DNA from: an uncultured Agrobacterium sp.
GTDB taxonomy: Bacteria; Pseudomonadota; Alphaproteobacteria; Rhizobiales; Rhizobiaceae
Reading direction: 5' to 3'
Length of the DNA: 64,000 bases
NCBI GenBank assembly: GCA_913777615.1
Contig: CAJYTK010000013.1
Location: 186,001 to 250,000, forward strand
How positions within the stretch are numbered: the stretch's first letter is position 1; each line of letters starts with the position of its first letter. The translations under genes were made by a program, and so were the position numbers. This document shows positions 53,750 to 61,171 of this stretch, in pieces. Below the pieces are notes generated by a model. That model searched no databases. It worked only from the letters and a program-made list of their open reading frames with translations, and had not been told where the DNA came from.

Positions 53750-54300
53750 GCCTCACCGCCTTCCGGTCCGTTCTCCGGCGCAGGCTCGTCGAGCAAGGTC
53801 ACATCTTCGATAGCGACATTGACGCCGATGAGAACGGACCCAGCTTTGAGTGATACCGGACGATCTTCAAAATCATCAGGCAGGATGCAAACTTCTGCCT
53901 TCGACCGGATAAGGTCCTTTATCGTTCCCGCCGCGATCGCGACCTTCGGAGCGCTAACACGATCGCCGATCGAGAATGGCGTCTTCACGCCATGGTAGGT
54001 CACCCAAGCAGCCACGACATCTGCATGGGATCTGAAGAGATCAAGCTCAGAAAGGGTATCGACGAGTGAGGCGTTCGGTTCCCATCCATGCCGCTGCTCT
54101 AAATTGCGCGCGAAGATGTAGCCATTCATATCCATGCACTGGAGCAGAACGTTTTTCAGGTCCTTCTGACCAAATTGATCGTTCTCGTCAGCCCAATCTT
54201 TGACTCGAGGCAAGATGCGCTCGATCGCCTTTTCGCGCACGATCTGATCGTGGTACCTTGGACGTGGGGGGATAGCCACCGCTGGCATAGTATCGGTCAT
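53746..54300 (-). CDS. Phage hypothetical protein, 184 residues
   Basis: MTDTMPAVAIPPRPRYHDQI onward; soluble, mixed alpha/beta. GGAGA lies seven bases before the ATG at 54300; another ATG four codons upstream is less well placed. No domain recognised. Overlaps the zinc-ribbon gene by four bases. Confidence 0.6.
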   Translation of the reverse strand: MTDTMPAVAIPPRPRYHDQIVREKAIERILPRVKDWADENDQFGQKDLKNVLLQCMDMNGYIFARNLEQRHGWEPNASLVDTLSELDLFRSHADVVAAWVTYHGVKTPFSIGDRVSAPKVAIAAGTIKDLIRSKAEVCILPDDFEDRPVSLKAGSVLIGVNVAIEDVTLLDEPAPENGPEGGEA

Positions 54301-54362
54301 ATCGTTCTCCATCAGACCTGTTCGGGAAACCCCGCCCCGAAAGGCGGAGAAACCAGAGCGGG

Positions 54363-54533
54363 TCAGCGTTTGCCGAGCCAGAGGGAAAGTTTGAGAAGCC
54401 CCAGCAGGCAGATGCAGATCAGGAAGTCGATGATTGGTCCTGTCAGCATCATCAGCAGGACAAGCGCGATCGCCGCCGTAACCACGATTGCTTCCGCCCG
54501 CTGCCGCACCCACGCTTTCGCCTGGGCGATCAA
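54363..54533 (-). CDS. Small membrane protein, 56 residues
   Basis: A short frame starting with TTG that overlaps the stop of the TAXI-protein gene (TTGA). It has a basic, amphipathic N-terminal helix (AQAKAWVRQRAEA) and two hydrophobic segments (TAAIALVLLMMLTGPII and FLICICLLGLLKLSLWLG). Two close helices separated by Thr-Gly-Pro suggest a hairpin in the inner membrane. The coupling points to a shared role with the periplasmic protein; a small holin-like protein is the alternative. Confidence 0.6.
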   Translation of the reverse strand: MIAQAKAWVRQRAEAIVVTAAIALVLLMMLTGPIIDFLICICLLGLLKLSLWLGKR

Positions 54534-55411
54534 TTGCCGTACTCCGCCTTGATGCCTTGCGCAGCGCGTGCCGCTGCCTGGACGAAGCCGGGAAGCGCCT
54601 TGGCGTCGATGCGGTCAGTGTTCACGAAGACAGCGGCGGGCCATGAAATCGTCTTGCGGGAGGCAAACCAGCCCGATTGCAGCGACTTCGGGTAAGTGCC
54701 CTTCGGGATGTCGCGATACTCATAGAGCGGATCGCCCTTGATATCGGTTGCATCGTCGAAGTCGCGATCGTTGGCGCCGGCTAGAATGACGGTATCGCCA
54801 TAGGTCTGATCAGCTTCGGTGACGGTGCCGTTTCGCAGGCCTGCCGGGACGAGCATGCACGTTGCTTCGCCGCTCGACACCGCCGAGAGGGCGAGAACGC
54901 CACCCTCATTGCGAACCGGCACCTTCCCGTAGGAATCGTCCTCGGCAATGATGTTCTGCCAGATCAGCCAGGCGCCGCTGCCGGGCTCGCCGATCGCGAC
55001 TGAGTATTTGGCCGGATCGTCGGGCAGGTCGGACAGATCATCGACGCCGGATTTCTTGCCGCACAGGACGTGCAGATATTCCCGGTGCAGCGTTGCGACC
55101 TGACGCAGCTTCTTCACCTTGGCCGGGGAAGAGCGACCGACATAGACCGGGCCGTCTGGCTGGCCGATCATGGCGTCGCAGGCCTCCGGGTTGGCCGGGT
55201 CGAGGTCGAGGACGCGCTCGAGGTTGTCGATCGTGCCTTCGGTCGGCACGTTGACCACACTGACGCTTTTCCCGGCCATCTTGGCGATGGCATCGCCCGC
55301 GGCGAAGTAAACACCGCTCTCGGATCCGGTGCAGAGGCGGATCGGTGCCGCCTTTGCCTCAGAACTGATCGCGATAACGGCTATTGCCGCCATTAAAAAC
55401 AATGGCTTCAT
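54530..55411 (-). CDS. TAXI-family periplasmic solute-binding protein in prophage
   Basis: A 293-residue exported protein. A signal peptide (MKPLFLMAAIAVIAISSEAKA) is followed by the TAXI/NMT1-like fold: RLCTGSESGVYFAAGDAIAK near the start, VATLHREYLHVLCGKKSGV and VAIGEPGSGAWLIWQNI (the ligand-proximal loop). TAXI proteins normally feed TRAP transporters, but no DctM-type permease is present. It sits in the middle of the phage left operon and overlaps the gene of a tiny membrane protein. A changed role, such as superinfection exclusion, is possible but unproven. Confidence 0.8.
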   Translation of the reverse strand: MKPLFLMAAIAVIAISSEAKAAPIRLCTGSESGVYFAAGDAIAKMAGKSVSVVNVPTEGTIDNLERVLDLDPANPEACDAMIGQPDGPVYVGRSSPAKVKKLRQVATLHREYLHVLCGKKSGVDDLSDLPDDPAKYSVAIGEPGSGAWLIWQNIIAEDDSYGKVPVRNEGGVLALSAVSSGEATCMLVPAGLRNGTVTEADQTYGDTVILAGANDRDFDDATDIKGDPLYEYRDIPKGTYPKSLQSGWFASRKTISWPAAVFVNTDRIDAKALPGFVQAAARAAQGIKAEYGN

Positions 55412-55432
55412 ATGAAGTCCTCAAGTTGAAGG

Positions 55433-55855
55433 TTAAATTTCGTCGCTGACAGTTCGGTTGGCGACAAGTTCGATTACGGTAAGAAGCTTCCGACGGGCAT
55501 CGCTGTCGCCGATCTTCAGCCACGCCTTGGCTAACTTCTGCCCGTCCGCACGCTGCATGAACTCAGTCAGCACGTCTTCGCCTTCGCCGCTGAACTTCGC
55601 GACGCCATGGCTTGGCGCGTTCTCGAAGAAGAAGGCCGGGGAAACCGACAGAACCTCGGCGATATGATGCAGTCGGCTTGCGCCGACGCGGTTCGTCCCT
55701 TTCTCGTATTTCTGGATTTGCTGGAAGGTGATCCCGAGCGCTTCCCCCAGCTTCTCCTGAGACAAGCCGATGGCGTTGCGACGGGTGCGGATGCGACCAC
55801 CGACATAGACATCGACCGGGTTCGGTATTCTGGCGTGTTGCGCGATATCAAGCAT
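55433..55855 (-). CDS. XRE-family transcriptional regulator
   Basis: A 140-residue protein with an N-terminal helix-turn-helix: IRTRRNAIGLSQEKLGEALG and ITFQQIQKYEKGTNRVGASR, as in rhizobial PraR-like regulators, plus a C-terminal helical domain (about 85-140). It is distinct from the CI-like repressor at 58589. It lies in the left operon, 21 bases upstream of the TAXI gene, and could control it. Confidence 0.88.
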   Translation of the reverse strand: MLDIAQHARIPNPVDVYVGGRIRTRRNAIGLSQEKLGEALGITFQQIQKYEKGTNRVGASRLHHIAEVLSVSPAFFFENAPSHGVAKFSGEGEDVLTEFMQRADGQKLAKAWLKIGDSDARRKLLTVIELVANRTVSDEI

Positions 55856-56096
55856 TGCATTCTCCTTCTCGGGTTAAGCCCATCCGGGCGCGATAATCAC
55901 GTTCCGCCTCAGCCATCATGGCGTCGTGGCGGGCGATGCTGTTGTGGATCTCGGCAATCTGGCGCTCAGTGCGCCGGCGCTCTGCCTCGCGGGACAAATG
56001 CCCAAGAGCGACGCCGATGGCGTACATCACGCCGGTGATGACGACGCCGCAGAGCATTGCCAGCGGCAAGGGAAGGTTGGTCGGATCATGCGGCAC
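55848..56096 (-). CDS. Small single-pass membrane protein with coiled coil
   Basis: An 82-residue protein: one transmembrane segment (PLAMLCGVVITGVMYAIGVA) and a charged helix (REAERRRTERQIAEIHNSIA) that should form a coiled coil. It resembles small phage lysis or membrane-spanin-like proteins in shape only. Overlaps both neighbours. Confidence 0.6.
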   Translation of the reverse strand: MPHDPTNLPLPLAMLCGVVITGVMYAIGVALGHLSREAERRRTERQIAEIHNSIARHDAMMAEAERDYRARMGLTREGECNA

Positions 56097-56667
56097 GCTC
56101 GATCTCCGGATATTCGATTTCAGGGCGAGAAAGCTTGCGGATGCGGCGCTTGTCGATGGTCTGCATCACGTGCATTACCGGGCCGCGCCGATGCTGCTGG
56201 TGGAACCGGTACCAGGCGAAATTGTCCTTGCTGTCGTGTTCGCTTGAGCTGAACCAGCGAACACGCCCGATAGGGACAATGTCGGAGCACATCGACATGA
56301 AGTGCGCGCTTTCGAGGTTGAAGGCGAAGTCGCTCTCGAGCAGCAGCCATGTCGGCGCGATCGAGATAAACCGGCGAAGCATCGCCTCGAGGAGCTTCCA
56401 TGTGTAGGGCGGGTTGGTGATGATCGCATCGACGCGGTTGAGCAGCAGCCACGGATCAATAAGAGCATCAATGCCGAGCTGGATGTCGCCGCTATGAACG
56501 CAGGTCGGGCCGAAGCTCTCAATCCAGCGGATCAGGCGACCATTCGCGCAGCACGGTTCCGAGAACGTGCCCACACCTTGCAGGAAAGGCCGCAACGGTA
56601 ATGCAGCCTCGTAAGGGGAGAGATAGCAATCGTGCTTGTTGCGGGCGAAGGAAGAGTGCTTGCTCAC
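56086..56667 (-). CDS. Phage SAM-dependent DNA methyltransferase-like protein
   Basis: A 193-residue protein with motif I-like TFSEPCCANGRLIRWIE and the catalytic motif NPPY (AIITNPPYTW), as in N6-adenine or N4-cytosine methyltransferases. It is short and lacks a clear target-recognition domain. I start at the GTG 56667: AAAGGG lies nine bases upstream and it leaves only one base after the previous stop. An ATG seven codons earlier overlaps that gene. It has no restriction partner. Confidence 0.7.
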   Translation of the reverse strand: MSKHSSFARNKHDCYLSPYEAALPLRPFLQGVGTFSEPCCANGRLIRWIESFGPTCVHSGDIQLGIDALIDPWLLLNRVDAIITNPPYTWKLLEAMLRRFISIAPTWLLLESDFAFNLESAHFMSMCSDIVPIGRVRWFSSSEHDSKDNFAWYRFHQQHRRGPVMHVMQTIDKRRIRKLSRPEIEYPEIERAA

Positions 56668-56668
56668 G

Positions 56669-56950
56669 TCAGAGCGCCCTTTCGCCATAGGTAGGCGCAA
56701 CCAGCGCGCCGATGACGTGATCCACTTCCACATCACCAAATATGCCAACGCCGTGGAACAGTGCCGACATGCCTTCAGCGAGGTTTGGAGCAGGGAAGGC
56801 TAGCACAAAGCCGAGCAACGCGCCGCTTTCGTCCGGGTATAGCGCCCGCATGGCGCGGAACGCGATGTGCTTGACCGTATCCGGTGCCGGGGCGATGTCG
56901 GCCGCCGCGGCGAGAGCTGCCAGCCCCATGTCTTTGAGCGTCTTTTTCAT
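56669..56950 (-). CDS. Phage hypothetical protein, 93 residues
   Basis: MKKTLKDMGLAALAAAADIA onward; Ala-rich N-terminal helix, a short hydrophobic stretch (GALLGFVLAFPAPNLAEG) and a C-terminal hydrophobic segment. No domain recognised. Overlaps its upstream neighbour by four bases. Confidence 0.55.
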   Translation of the reverse strand: MKKTLKDMGLAALAAAADIAPAPDTVKHIAFRAMRALYPDESGALLGFVLAFPAPNLAEGMSALFHGVGIFGDVEVDHVIGALVAPTYGERAL

Positions 56951-57189
56951 GCCGCTACCCTCTTGGGTAGGACTTCGACATACTCGATCTCGCCGGGCTG
57001 GACGCGAACTGTTTCAGTGCTCCACCCGGTTTCGTGTGCCCAGAGGTCACAGGGCAGGTCAGCTGCATCGACAGGCATATGCCTTTGCGCCCGAAGCTTG
57101 CGGCTACGTCGATCAATGATGACCGTCCCCGGCGCAATCGCCGTGCGACGGTCGTGCAAAATCAGGACGGGGAGCTTTGCCTTCGTCAT
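56947..57189 (-). CDS. Phage hypothetical protein, 80 residues
   Basis: MTKAKLPVLILHDRRTAIAP onward; a beta-rich basic protein with no recognised family. Overlaps by four bases at both ends in the left operon. Confidence 0.55.
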   Translation of the reverse strand: MTKAKLPVLILHDRRTAIAPGTVIIDRRSRKLRAQRHMPVDAADLPCDLWAHETGWSTETVRVQPGEIEYVEVLPKRVAA

Positions 57190-57491
57190 GCCGCCGCTCC
57201 GAAGACGACCTGCATCATCGCGATACGGTTCTGCAGGAGCAGATCGGCGATCATGTCAGTGTCGTACGTCGATTTCGGTGCGCGCTCCTGCCAGAGGATC
57301 ACGTTGGCCTCCGCATCGCCTTCGGCTGCCGCATTCAGCAGGTCAAAGTCATCAGTGACGCGGGGTTCGTTCCGCCCGTGTGTTGTGCGGCCATCGTCGC
57401 AAATCATCGCACTGCCGCAGGTCGAGCAGGCGTCAGGATAGATGTTGAGCTGTTCCACGTTGCCGCAGTTGATGCAGGTCCATCTTCTCAT
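57186..57491 (-). CDS. Phage zinc-ribbon hypothetical protein, 101 residues
   Basis: The N-terminus holds a zinc ribbon, RRWTCINCGNVEQL and ACSTCGSAMICDDGR, followed by a helical half (DFDLLNAAAEGDAEANV). At least five proteins of this operon have similar Cys-pair ribbons. Function unknown. Confidence 0.65.
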   Translation of the reverse strand: MRRWTCINCGNVEQLNIYPDACSTCGSAMICDDGRTTHGRNEPRVTDDFDLLNAAAEGDAEANVILWQERAPKSTYDTDMIADLLLQNRIAMMQVVFGAAA

Positions 57492-57500
57492 CGCAGCACC

Positions 57501-57629
57501 TCAACGGTTCAGGGTGCTGTGGCACGTCGTGAACGACGCAGCCTTCGTGCAACGGGCATACCCGTCGTCGGTGATGCTGAAAAACAGGACGAGCGAAATC
57601 GTCCCCGCTATGGCAAGCAGGCTCCGCAT
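57501..57629 (-). CDS. Tiny exported protein, 42 residues, first gene of the left operon
   Basis: MRSLLAIAGTISLVLFFSIT is a signal-type segment followed by a mature part of about 20 residues with two Cys (RCTKAASFTTCH) that could form a disulfide. GGAGA lies five bases before the ATG. It is the first frame after promoter pL, about 50 bases from the likely transcript start. Confidence 0.6.
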   Translation of the reverse strand: MRSLLAIAGTISLVLFFSITDDGYARCTKAASFTTCHSTLNR

Positions 57630-57684
57630 ATGTCTTCTCCATCGGTGAAATCAGGTTGCGGCGGAGCAACCTTCGATGGAGGCT

Positions 57685-57712
57685 AAAATATCCTCTATTG
57701 AGGATATGTCAA
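57685..57712 (-). promoter_or_regulatory. Promoter pL of the left operon
   Basis: On the minus strand TTGACA, 16 bases, TATTTT: near-consensus sigma-70 boxes. Operator O1 fills the spacer, so a bound repressor must block polymerase. Confidence 0.75.
57688..57707. promoter_or_regulatory. Operator O1 (phage repressor site)
   Basis: ATATCCTCTATTGAGGATAT, a ten-base-arm palindrome; first of four sites with the consensus TATCCTC-TATA-GAGGATA. Confidence 0.75.
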
Positions 57713-57718
57713 TATATG

Positions 57719-57736
57719 TATTCTCTATAGAGGATA
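57719..57736. promoter_or_regulatory. Operator O2 (phage repressor site)
   Basis: TATTCTCTATAGAGGATA, one mismatch to the consensus, centred 30 bases (about three helical turns) from O1, upstream of the pL -35. It begins three bases from the stop of the ClpP-like gene. Confidence 0.72.
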
Positions 57737-57738
57737 AA

Positions 57739-58434
57739 TTACCCGCGGCAAGCAGGGTACAAGCCCAGCGGATCGCTGTTCACGTAAGACTCTGGGAAGG
57801 GGCATCCTTCCCGCTTCGCGCCATGAGGCAGCACCGGAGGGCGGGCAGGTAAGGGTGATTGACCCGTCAACTTGAAACGCTCGAGAAGCTCTTGTGGAAA
57901 TACTTTCATATCGTCAGGCGGCGTATCCATGATCAGCGTGAGTGCCTCGGGGTCGATCCCGAGCGCAAGGAAATGACGGAGAACTGCCGAAGACATGCTC
58001 TGCGATATCTGTGTAGCCTGAGCGCTGTTGGGAGCTTCCCCCTCCGGCCAGTAAAATTGATGTGAGCCGAGCTGGCCTTTCTCGGAAACGACGCGTACTT
58101 CGCCGCCGATGAAAGCGAGGATGCAAGCAGACAAGCATCGAGAGCCGTTGGGGACAATTGTCGCGGCATTACTGCGCCTGATATCCCTGCCCATTTCCAT
58201 GGCTTCAGTAACGGAACCACCTAAAGAGTTGAAAACAACGACGGTTGTTTTGCCAGGGCTTGCGAGTAGCTTTCGCAGCGTCTGCGCATCTCCGCCGTTG
58301 ATCGTGCCACTGGCGCTGACGAAACGCTGGGAAGAAGAGGTTTCACCGACCTTCCAATCGAGTGAAAGGGCCGTCTGTGGAAGGCTTTGCAACAGAAGAA
58401 GGGTGGTGAGTACAATCCTTGGTAGCTTAATCAT
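57739..58434 (-). CDS. Exported ClpP-fold (COG3904-like) protein in the immunity region
   Basis: A 231-residue protein with a signal peptide (RIVLTTLLLLQSLPQTALSL) and a ClpP/crotonase-type core: VVVFNSLGGSVTEAMEMGRD, then GSRCLSACILAFIGGEVRVV (Ser in SACILAF as the nucleophile position) and GQLGSHQFYWPEG (His). A Cys-containing tail follows. These are the marks of a periplasmic ClpP-like serine hydrolase. It is transcribed with the CI-like repressor, so it should be made in lysogens and act outside the cytoplasm. Confidence 0.8.
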   Translation of the reverse strand: MIKLPRIVLTTLLLLQSLPQTALSLDWKVGETSSSQRFVSASGTINGGDAQTLRKLLASPGKTTVVVFNSLGGSVTEAMEMGRDIRRSNAATIVPNGSRCLSACILAFIGGEVRVVSEKGQLGSHQFYWPEGEAPNSAQATQISQSMSSAVLRHFLALGIDPEALTLIMDTPPDDMKVFPQELLERFKLTGQSPLPARPPVLPHGAKREGCPFPESYVNSDPLGLYPACRG

Positions 58435-58588
58435 GTGTTAATAGTCACCCCTTCGCTACTTGTCTTTGTTCCCTCTATGTTCCATGATCTTCTAAGGTTG
58501 AGGGATGGATTGTTTATGCGCGTATCCATGTTGGTTGAGACATTGAATTCGCTTACGGATGAAGAAAAAAGGGCATGCCTTTTGAAGT

Positions 58589-58891
58589 TTACGAGCGAGA
58601 ATTTCGAAGGATCTTCAAAATCCCTTCGCGAGTGTCAGGAGAGCCCTCGATCAGCGCCAATATCTCTGCCGTCTCGGGAGACATCTCGATCCCGTAGACG
58701 ACTTCGGCCAACGTCACGTTGAGGACTTTGCAGACAGCGATCAGGTTGTCCACAGTCGGGTCTTTGCCCTCCTTGAGAATCGAGTGCACATAGCCCTGGC
58801 CCTTACCAGCAGCTAACGACACCTCACGCGCAGACATGCCGCGCCGTTCCATAGCGTCGCGAAGACGCGATCTCCAATCCGCATTACCCAT
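58589..58891 (-). CDS. CI-like prophage repressor
   Basis: A 100-residue protein with an XRE helix-turn-helix: LRDAMERRGMSAREVSLAAG and GQGYVHSILKEGKDPTVDNL, and a short C-terminal helical part. It lacks the peptidase domain of lambda CI, so induction is not by RecA-type self-cleavage. The start MGNADWRSRL is 100 codons before the stop and has GAGGATAG upstream, inside operator O3. It diverges from the Cro-like gene. It probably binds O1-O4. Confidence 0.85.
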   Translation of the reverse strand: MGNADWRSRLRDAMERRGMSAREVSLAAGKGQGYVHSILKEGKDPTVDNLIAVCKVLNVTLAEVVYGIEMSPETAEILALIEGSPDTREGILKILRNSRS

Positions 58892-58899
58892 ACGGCGAC

Positions 58900-58917
58900 T
58901 ATCCTCTATTTCGGATA
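58900..58917. promoter_or_regulatory. Operator O3 (imperfect)
   Basis: TATCCTC-TATT-TCGGATA, two mismatches in one arm. It overlaps the ribosome binding site of the repressor gene, so it could mediate autorepression. Confidence 0.6.
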
Positions 58918-58944
58918 TTTTCGCACGTCCTTCATAGCGAGCGG

Positions 58945-58972
58945 TTGACGTGTCCTCTATAGAGGATATATT
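58945..58972 (+). promoter_or_regulatory. Promoter pR of the right operon
   Basis: TTGACG, 16 bases, TATATT. Operator O4 fills the spacer. The -10 ends nine bases before the Cro-like start codon, so the transcript would be leaderless. Confidence 0.75.
58951..58968. promoter_or_regulatory. Operator O4 (phage repressor site)
   Basis: TGTCCTCTATAGAGGATA, one mismatch to the consensus, centred 51 bases from O3, inside pR. Confidence 0.72.
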
Positions 58973-58981
58973 GCTTTCATC

Positions 58982-59218
58982 ATGACTGAACAAAGCGCCG
59001 ATCTCCTCTCGAAAATTGATAAGTTCCTTTCCGATACCGGCATGGGGGCGTCGTACTTCGGCAAGCGCGCCGTTGGTAACTCCGAGCTGGTCGGTCGCTT
59101 GCGTAGCGGCGGGCAGGTCTATCTCGACACCGGCGCGAAGGTCGACGAGTTCATCGAGAGAGAACGGAAGCGCCGCAATGTCCCAGAACAGACTTCTGAA
59201 AAGGAGGTAGCGCTGTGA
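58982..59218 (+). CDS. Cro-like small DNA-binding protein
   Basis: A 78-residue protein with a helix-turn-helix-like segment (GMGASYFGKRAVGNSELVGR) and a basic C-terminus (DEFIERERKRRNVPEQ). It is the first gene of the right operon, divergent from the repressor, as Cro is in lambda. There is no ribosome binding site: the ATG lies about three bases after the predicted transcript start. Confidence 0.7.
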   Translation: MTEQSADLLSKIDKFLSDTGMGASYFGKRAVGNSELVGRLRSGGQVYLDTGAKVDEFIERERKRRNVPEQTSEKEVAL

Positions 59219-59463
59219 CATGTGTGACCGGCGACGACCTCCCAGAGCTGTTCCAGCAGAAGCACGATGATCTCGTGCGCGAGCTGAGCGCCCGCGCAAT
59301 TGCTGACTGCATCGTGCCGGTGCCGCTGGAACACGCGAACCGCTTTTGGCCTGCGTCCGACATGGACGCCTTGGCCCAGCACGAACTCGAAGGCCGCTGC
59401 CGCCATCATCCACACCGCGTGTTCGACCGGAACCGCTATGCAAAGTCGGAGACGCACCCATGA
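59215..59463 (+). CDS. Phage hypothetical protein, 82 residues
   Basis: Starts with a GTG overlapping the previous stop (GTGA). GDDLPELFQQKHDDLVRELS onward, helical, with a His/Arg-rich end. No family recognised. Confidence 0.6.
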   Translation: MTCVTGDDLPELFQQKHDDLVRELSARAIADCIVPVPLEHANRFWPASDMDALAQHELEGRCRHHPHRVFDRNRYAKSETHP

Positions 59464-60095
59464 CCGTCATCCCGTTCCCATCCTCGCTAGCACTCCCGCC
59501 GAGTGTTGGCCGTGGTCCCGAGGCATCAGGTAGTGCGTCCGCCTCGGGCAATTCCCTCCTTTCACAGTTCCTGCGGAACATACGACAGGCCATGATCGCG
59601 GTTTCTGTCCGCAACAACCCTTGCCGCCTGATTGCCCTGTCGTCGCTCCGCACCGCCTCTACCCCTCTTGATCAGGTCGTCTTCGGTTTCGCCGAAGAAG
59701 AACCTCTACGTTTCGACATTGCATCGAAACGTAGCGGCGGTTCCGCAGGAAAAATCCCGCAGATATGCGGGTATGGCCCCGCAACGCAGTTCGACGTTGA
59801 AGGCCTTATAGCCTGGCTCAGACGCACGTTCCCTCGAGCCACGACGCATCACGTCGAGGCAAAGACGGGCATTCCCGCAGCCAGCGTTGAGAATTGGCTG
59901 CACCGGCGCTCTCAGCCGTCGGTGCATCATTTTTCCCTTCTGATTTCTGTCTTCGGCCCATCACTCCTGGAATCGTGTTTCGAAACGCCTCCGGTCTGGG
60001 TGAGTGACGCCGTGACGTTGGAACGTCGCCGAGAAATCGACGACCAGATAATGCGCCTTCAGCGTGAGCGCGCCAAATTTGGCGAGGTCGCGTGA
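59460..60095 (+). CDS. Phage helix-turn-helix protein, 211 residues
   Basis: The middle and end look like a DNA-binding protein: THHVEAKTGIPAASVENWLH then SQPSVHHFSLLISVFGP (XRE-like turn), followed by a coiled coil (LERRREIDDQIMRLQRERAK). The N-terminal 90 residues are Ser/Pro-rich. The start ATG overlaps the previous stop by four bases. Confidence 0.65.
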   Translation: MTVIPFPSSLALPPSVGRGPEASGSASASGNSLLSQFLRNIRQAMIAVSVRNNPCRLIALSSLRTASTPLDQVVFGFAEEEPLRFDIASKRSGGSAGKIPQICGYGPATQFDVEGLIAWLRRTFPRATTHHVEAKTGIPAASVENWLHRRSQPSVHHFSLLISVFGPSLLESCFETPPVWVSDAVTLERRREIDDQIMRLQRERAKFGEVA

Positions 60096-60382
60096 TGGCA
60101 GGGCAATCGACTTCAGTCAGTTCATTGATCCGCGAAGCGGAAGAACGTCAGCTGCAGGAGGTGGTGGCAGGGGCTCGCACACCATCCCTCAGTGTAGAGC
60201 AGATCCGGCAACGGCTGGACGAAATGATCCGAAGCAAGAGCGGCTGGATACAGCGCTTTTCTGAGGGTCGTAGCAAACGTCCCGATCATGAGATCGTCAA
60301 GGCACGCGCTCAACTCGCCGCACTGGTGCAGGCCAAAGACCTTCTCAAGGGGGACCAAAATGCACCAGACCGCGGAGGATGA
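60092..60382 (+). CDS. Phage hypothetical protein, 96 residues
   Basis: GTG start that overlaps the previous stop, with an ATG next. All-helical, charged: SSLIREAEERQLQEVVAGAR and LSVEQIRQRLDEMIRSKSGW. No domain recognised. Confidence 0.55.
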   Translation: MMAGQSTSVSSLIREAEERQLQEVVAGARTPSLSVEQIRQRLDEMIRSKSGWIQRFSEGRSKRPDHEIVKARAQLAALVQAKDLLKGDQNAPDRGG

Positions 60383-60776
60383 CCGGCAAAAGGTCAGCTA
60401 CCACGCCGTTGCGCGTTACGTGCAACGCATACTGCTCATTGATCTGACACAGGAGTTCACGACCGAGAAAGCGAAGGCTCAGGCCTTTGCGGAGGCGGCT
60501 GGGATAACTGTGGCCGACATCAGGAGCCTTATTTGGACGAAGGGCATGGCTGCCGCGTCTGCCCTCGGACTTGAGACTTTCGGAAACCGTGATTTCTCGG
60601 CCCGGATAGCTCAGCCCGAAGGTGTCGTCGTGACGGTCTATCTGCCAAGGCCAAGGCCGTTTGGCAGGCTCAGGATCCTTTCAGAAACAGAGCTGAAGCA
60701 CAGGACGAGCCGCATCGCTCGCCGTGAAAAAGCACGTCTCGCAACAAGGCAAAGTCTCGAAGAGGTCGAACAGTGA
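60360..60776 (+). CDS. Phage hypothetical protein, 138 residues
   Basis: [20 protein letters not shown] onward, with AAGGGGG before the ATG. Contains a predicted helical first half ([20 protein letters not shown]) and a basic tail ([14 protein letters not shown]). It overlaps the previous gene by 23 bases. Function unknown. Confidence 0.55.
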   Translation: MHQTAEDDRQKVSYHAVARYVQRILLIDLTQEFTTEKAKAQAFAEAAGITVADIRSLIWTKGMAAASALGLETFGNRDFSARIAQPEGVVVTVYLPRPRPFGRLRILSETELKHRTSRIARREKARLATRQSLEEVEQ

Positions 60777-61168
60777 CGAACACCGTAACACTCACGCTTG
60801 AGAAGGGGCACGCCCCGATATTGAAGGACGCGGCGCGGCGATTGACCGCCGATGCAATGGGTAAGGCCCACAAGCCACGTGATCCTCTTCAGACAGAGGC
60901 ATTCGACCGTGACGAGACCGGAGAGACGACGGTTGAAACTGTCGCGGCTGCCGAGCTGCGCCAGATCATTGAGCGCGTCGAGCGTCTGGAAGAAGAGAAG
61001 TCCGCCATCAGCGACGACATCAAGGACGTGATGGGTGAGGCGAAGGGCCGGGGCTACGACACGAAAGCCATCCGCACCATCATCCGCATCCGCAAGAAGG
61101 ATGCCAATGAGCGCATCGAGGAGGAGACCATTCTCCAAACCTACATGGCCGCGCTGGGTATGGAGTGA
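60773..61168 (+). CDS. GapR-like nucleoid-associated protein (DUF2312), phage copy
   Basis: A 131-residue protein. The last 75 residues match the GapR/DUF2312 family: [58 protein letters not shown]. GapR tetramers clamp overtwisted DNA and support replication in Alphaproteobacteria. The first 55 residues are an unrelated extension ([20 protein letters not shown]), not found in host GapR. The start is a GTG overlapping the previous stop. Confidence 0.88.
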   Translation: MTNTVTLTLEKGHAPILKDAARRLTADAMGKAHKPRDPLQTEAFDRDETGETTVETVAAAELRQIIERVERLEEEKSAISDDIKDVMGEAKGRGYDTKAIRTIIRIRKKDANERIEEETILQTYMAALGME

Positions 61169-61171
61169 GCC

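Noticed and set aside
58435-58722. 95-codon plus-strand frame in the immunity region
   Set aside because: The first half looks plausible (LTDEEKRACLLKFTSENF) but it runs antisense into the repressor gene and has no ribosome binding site.
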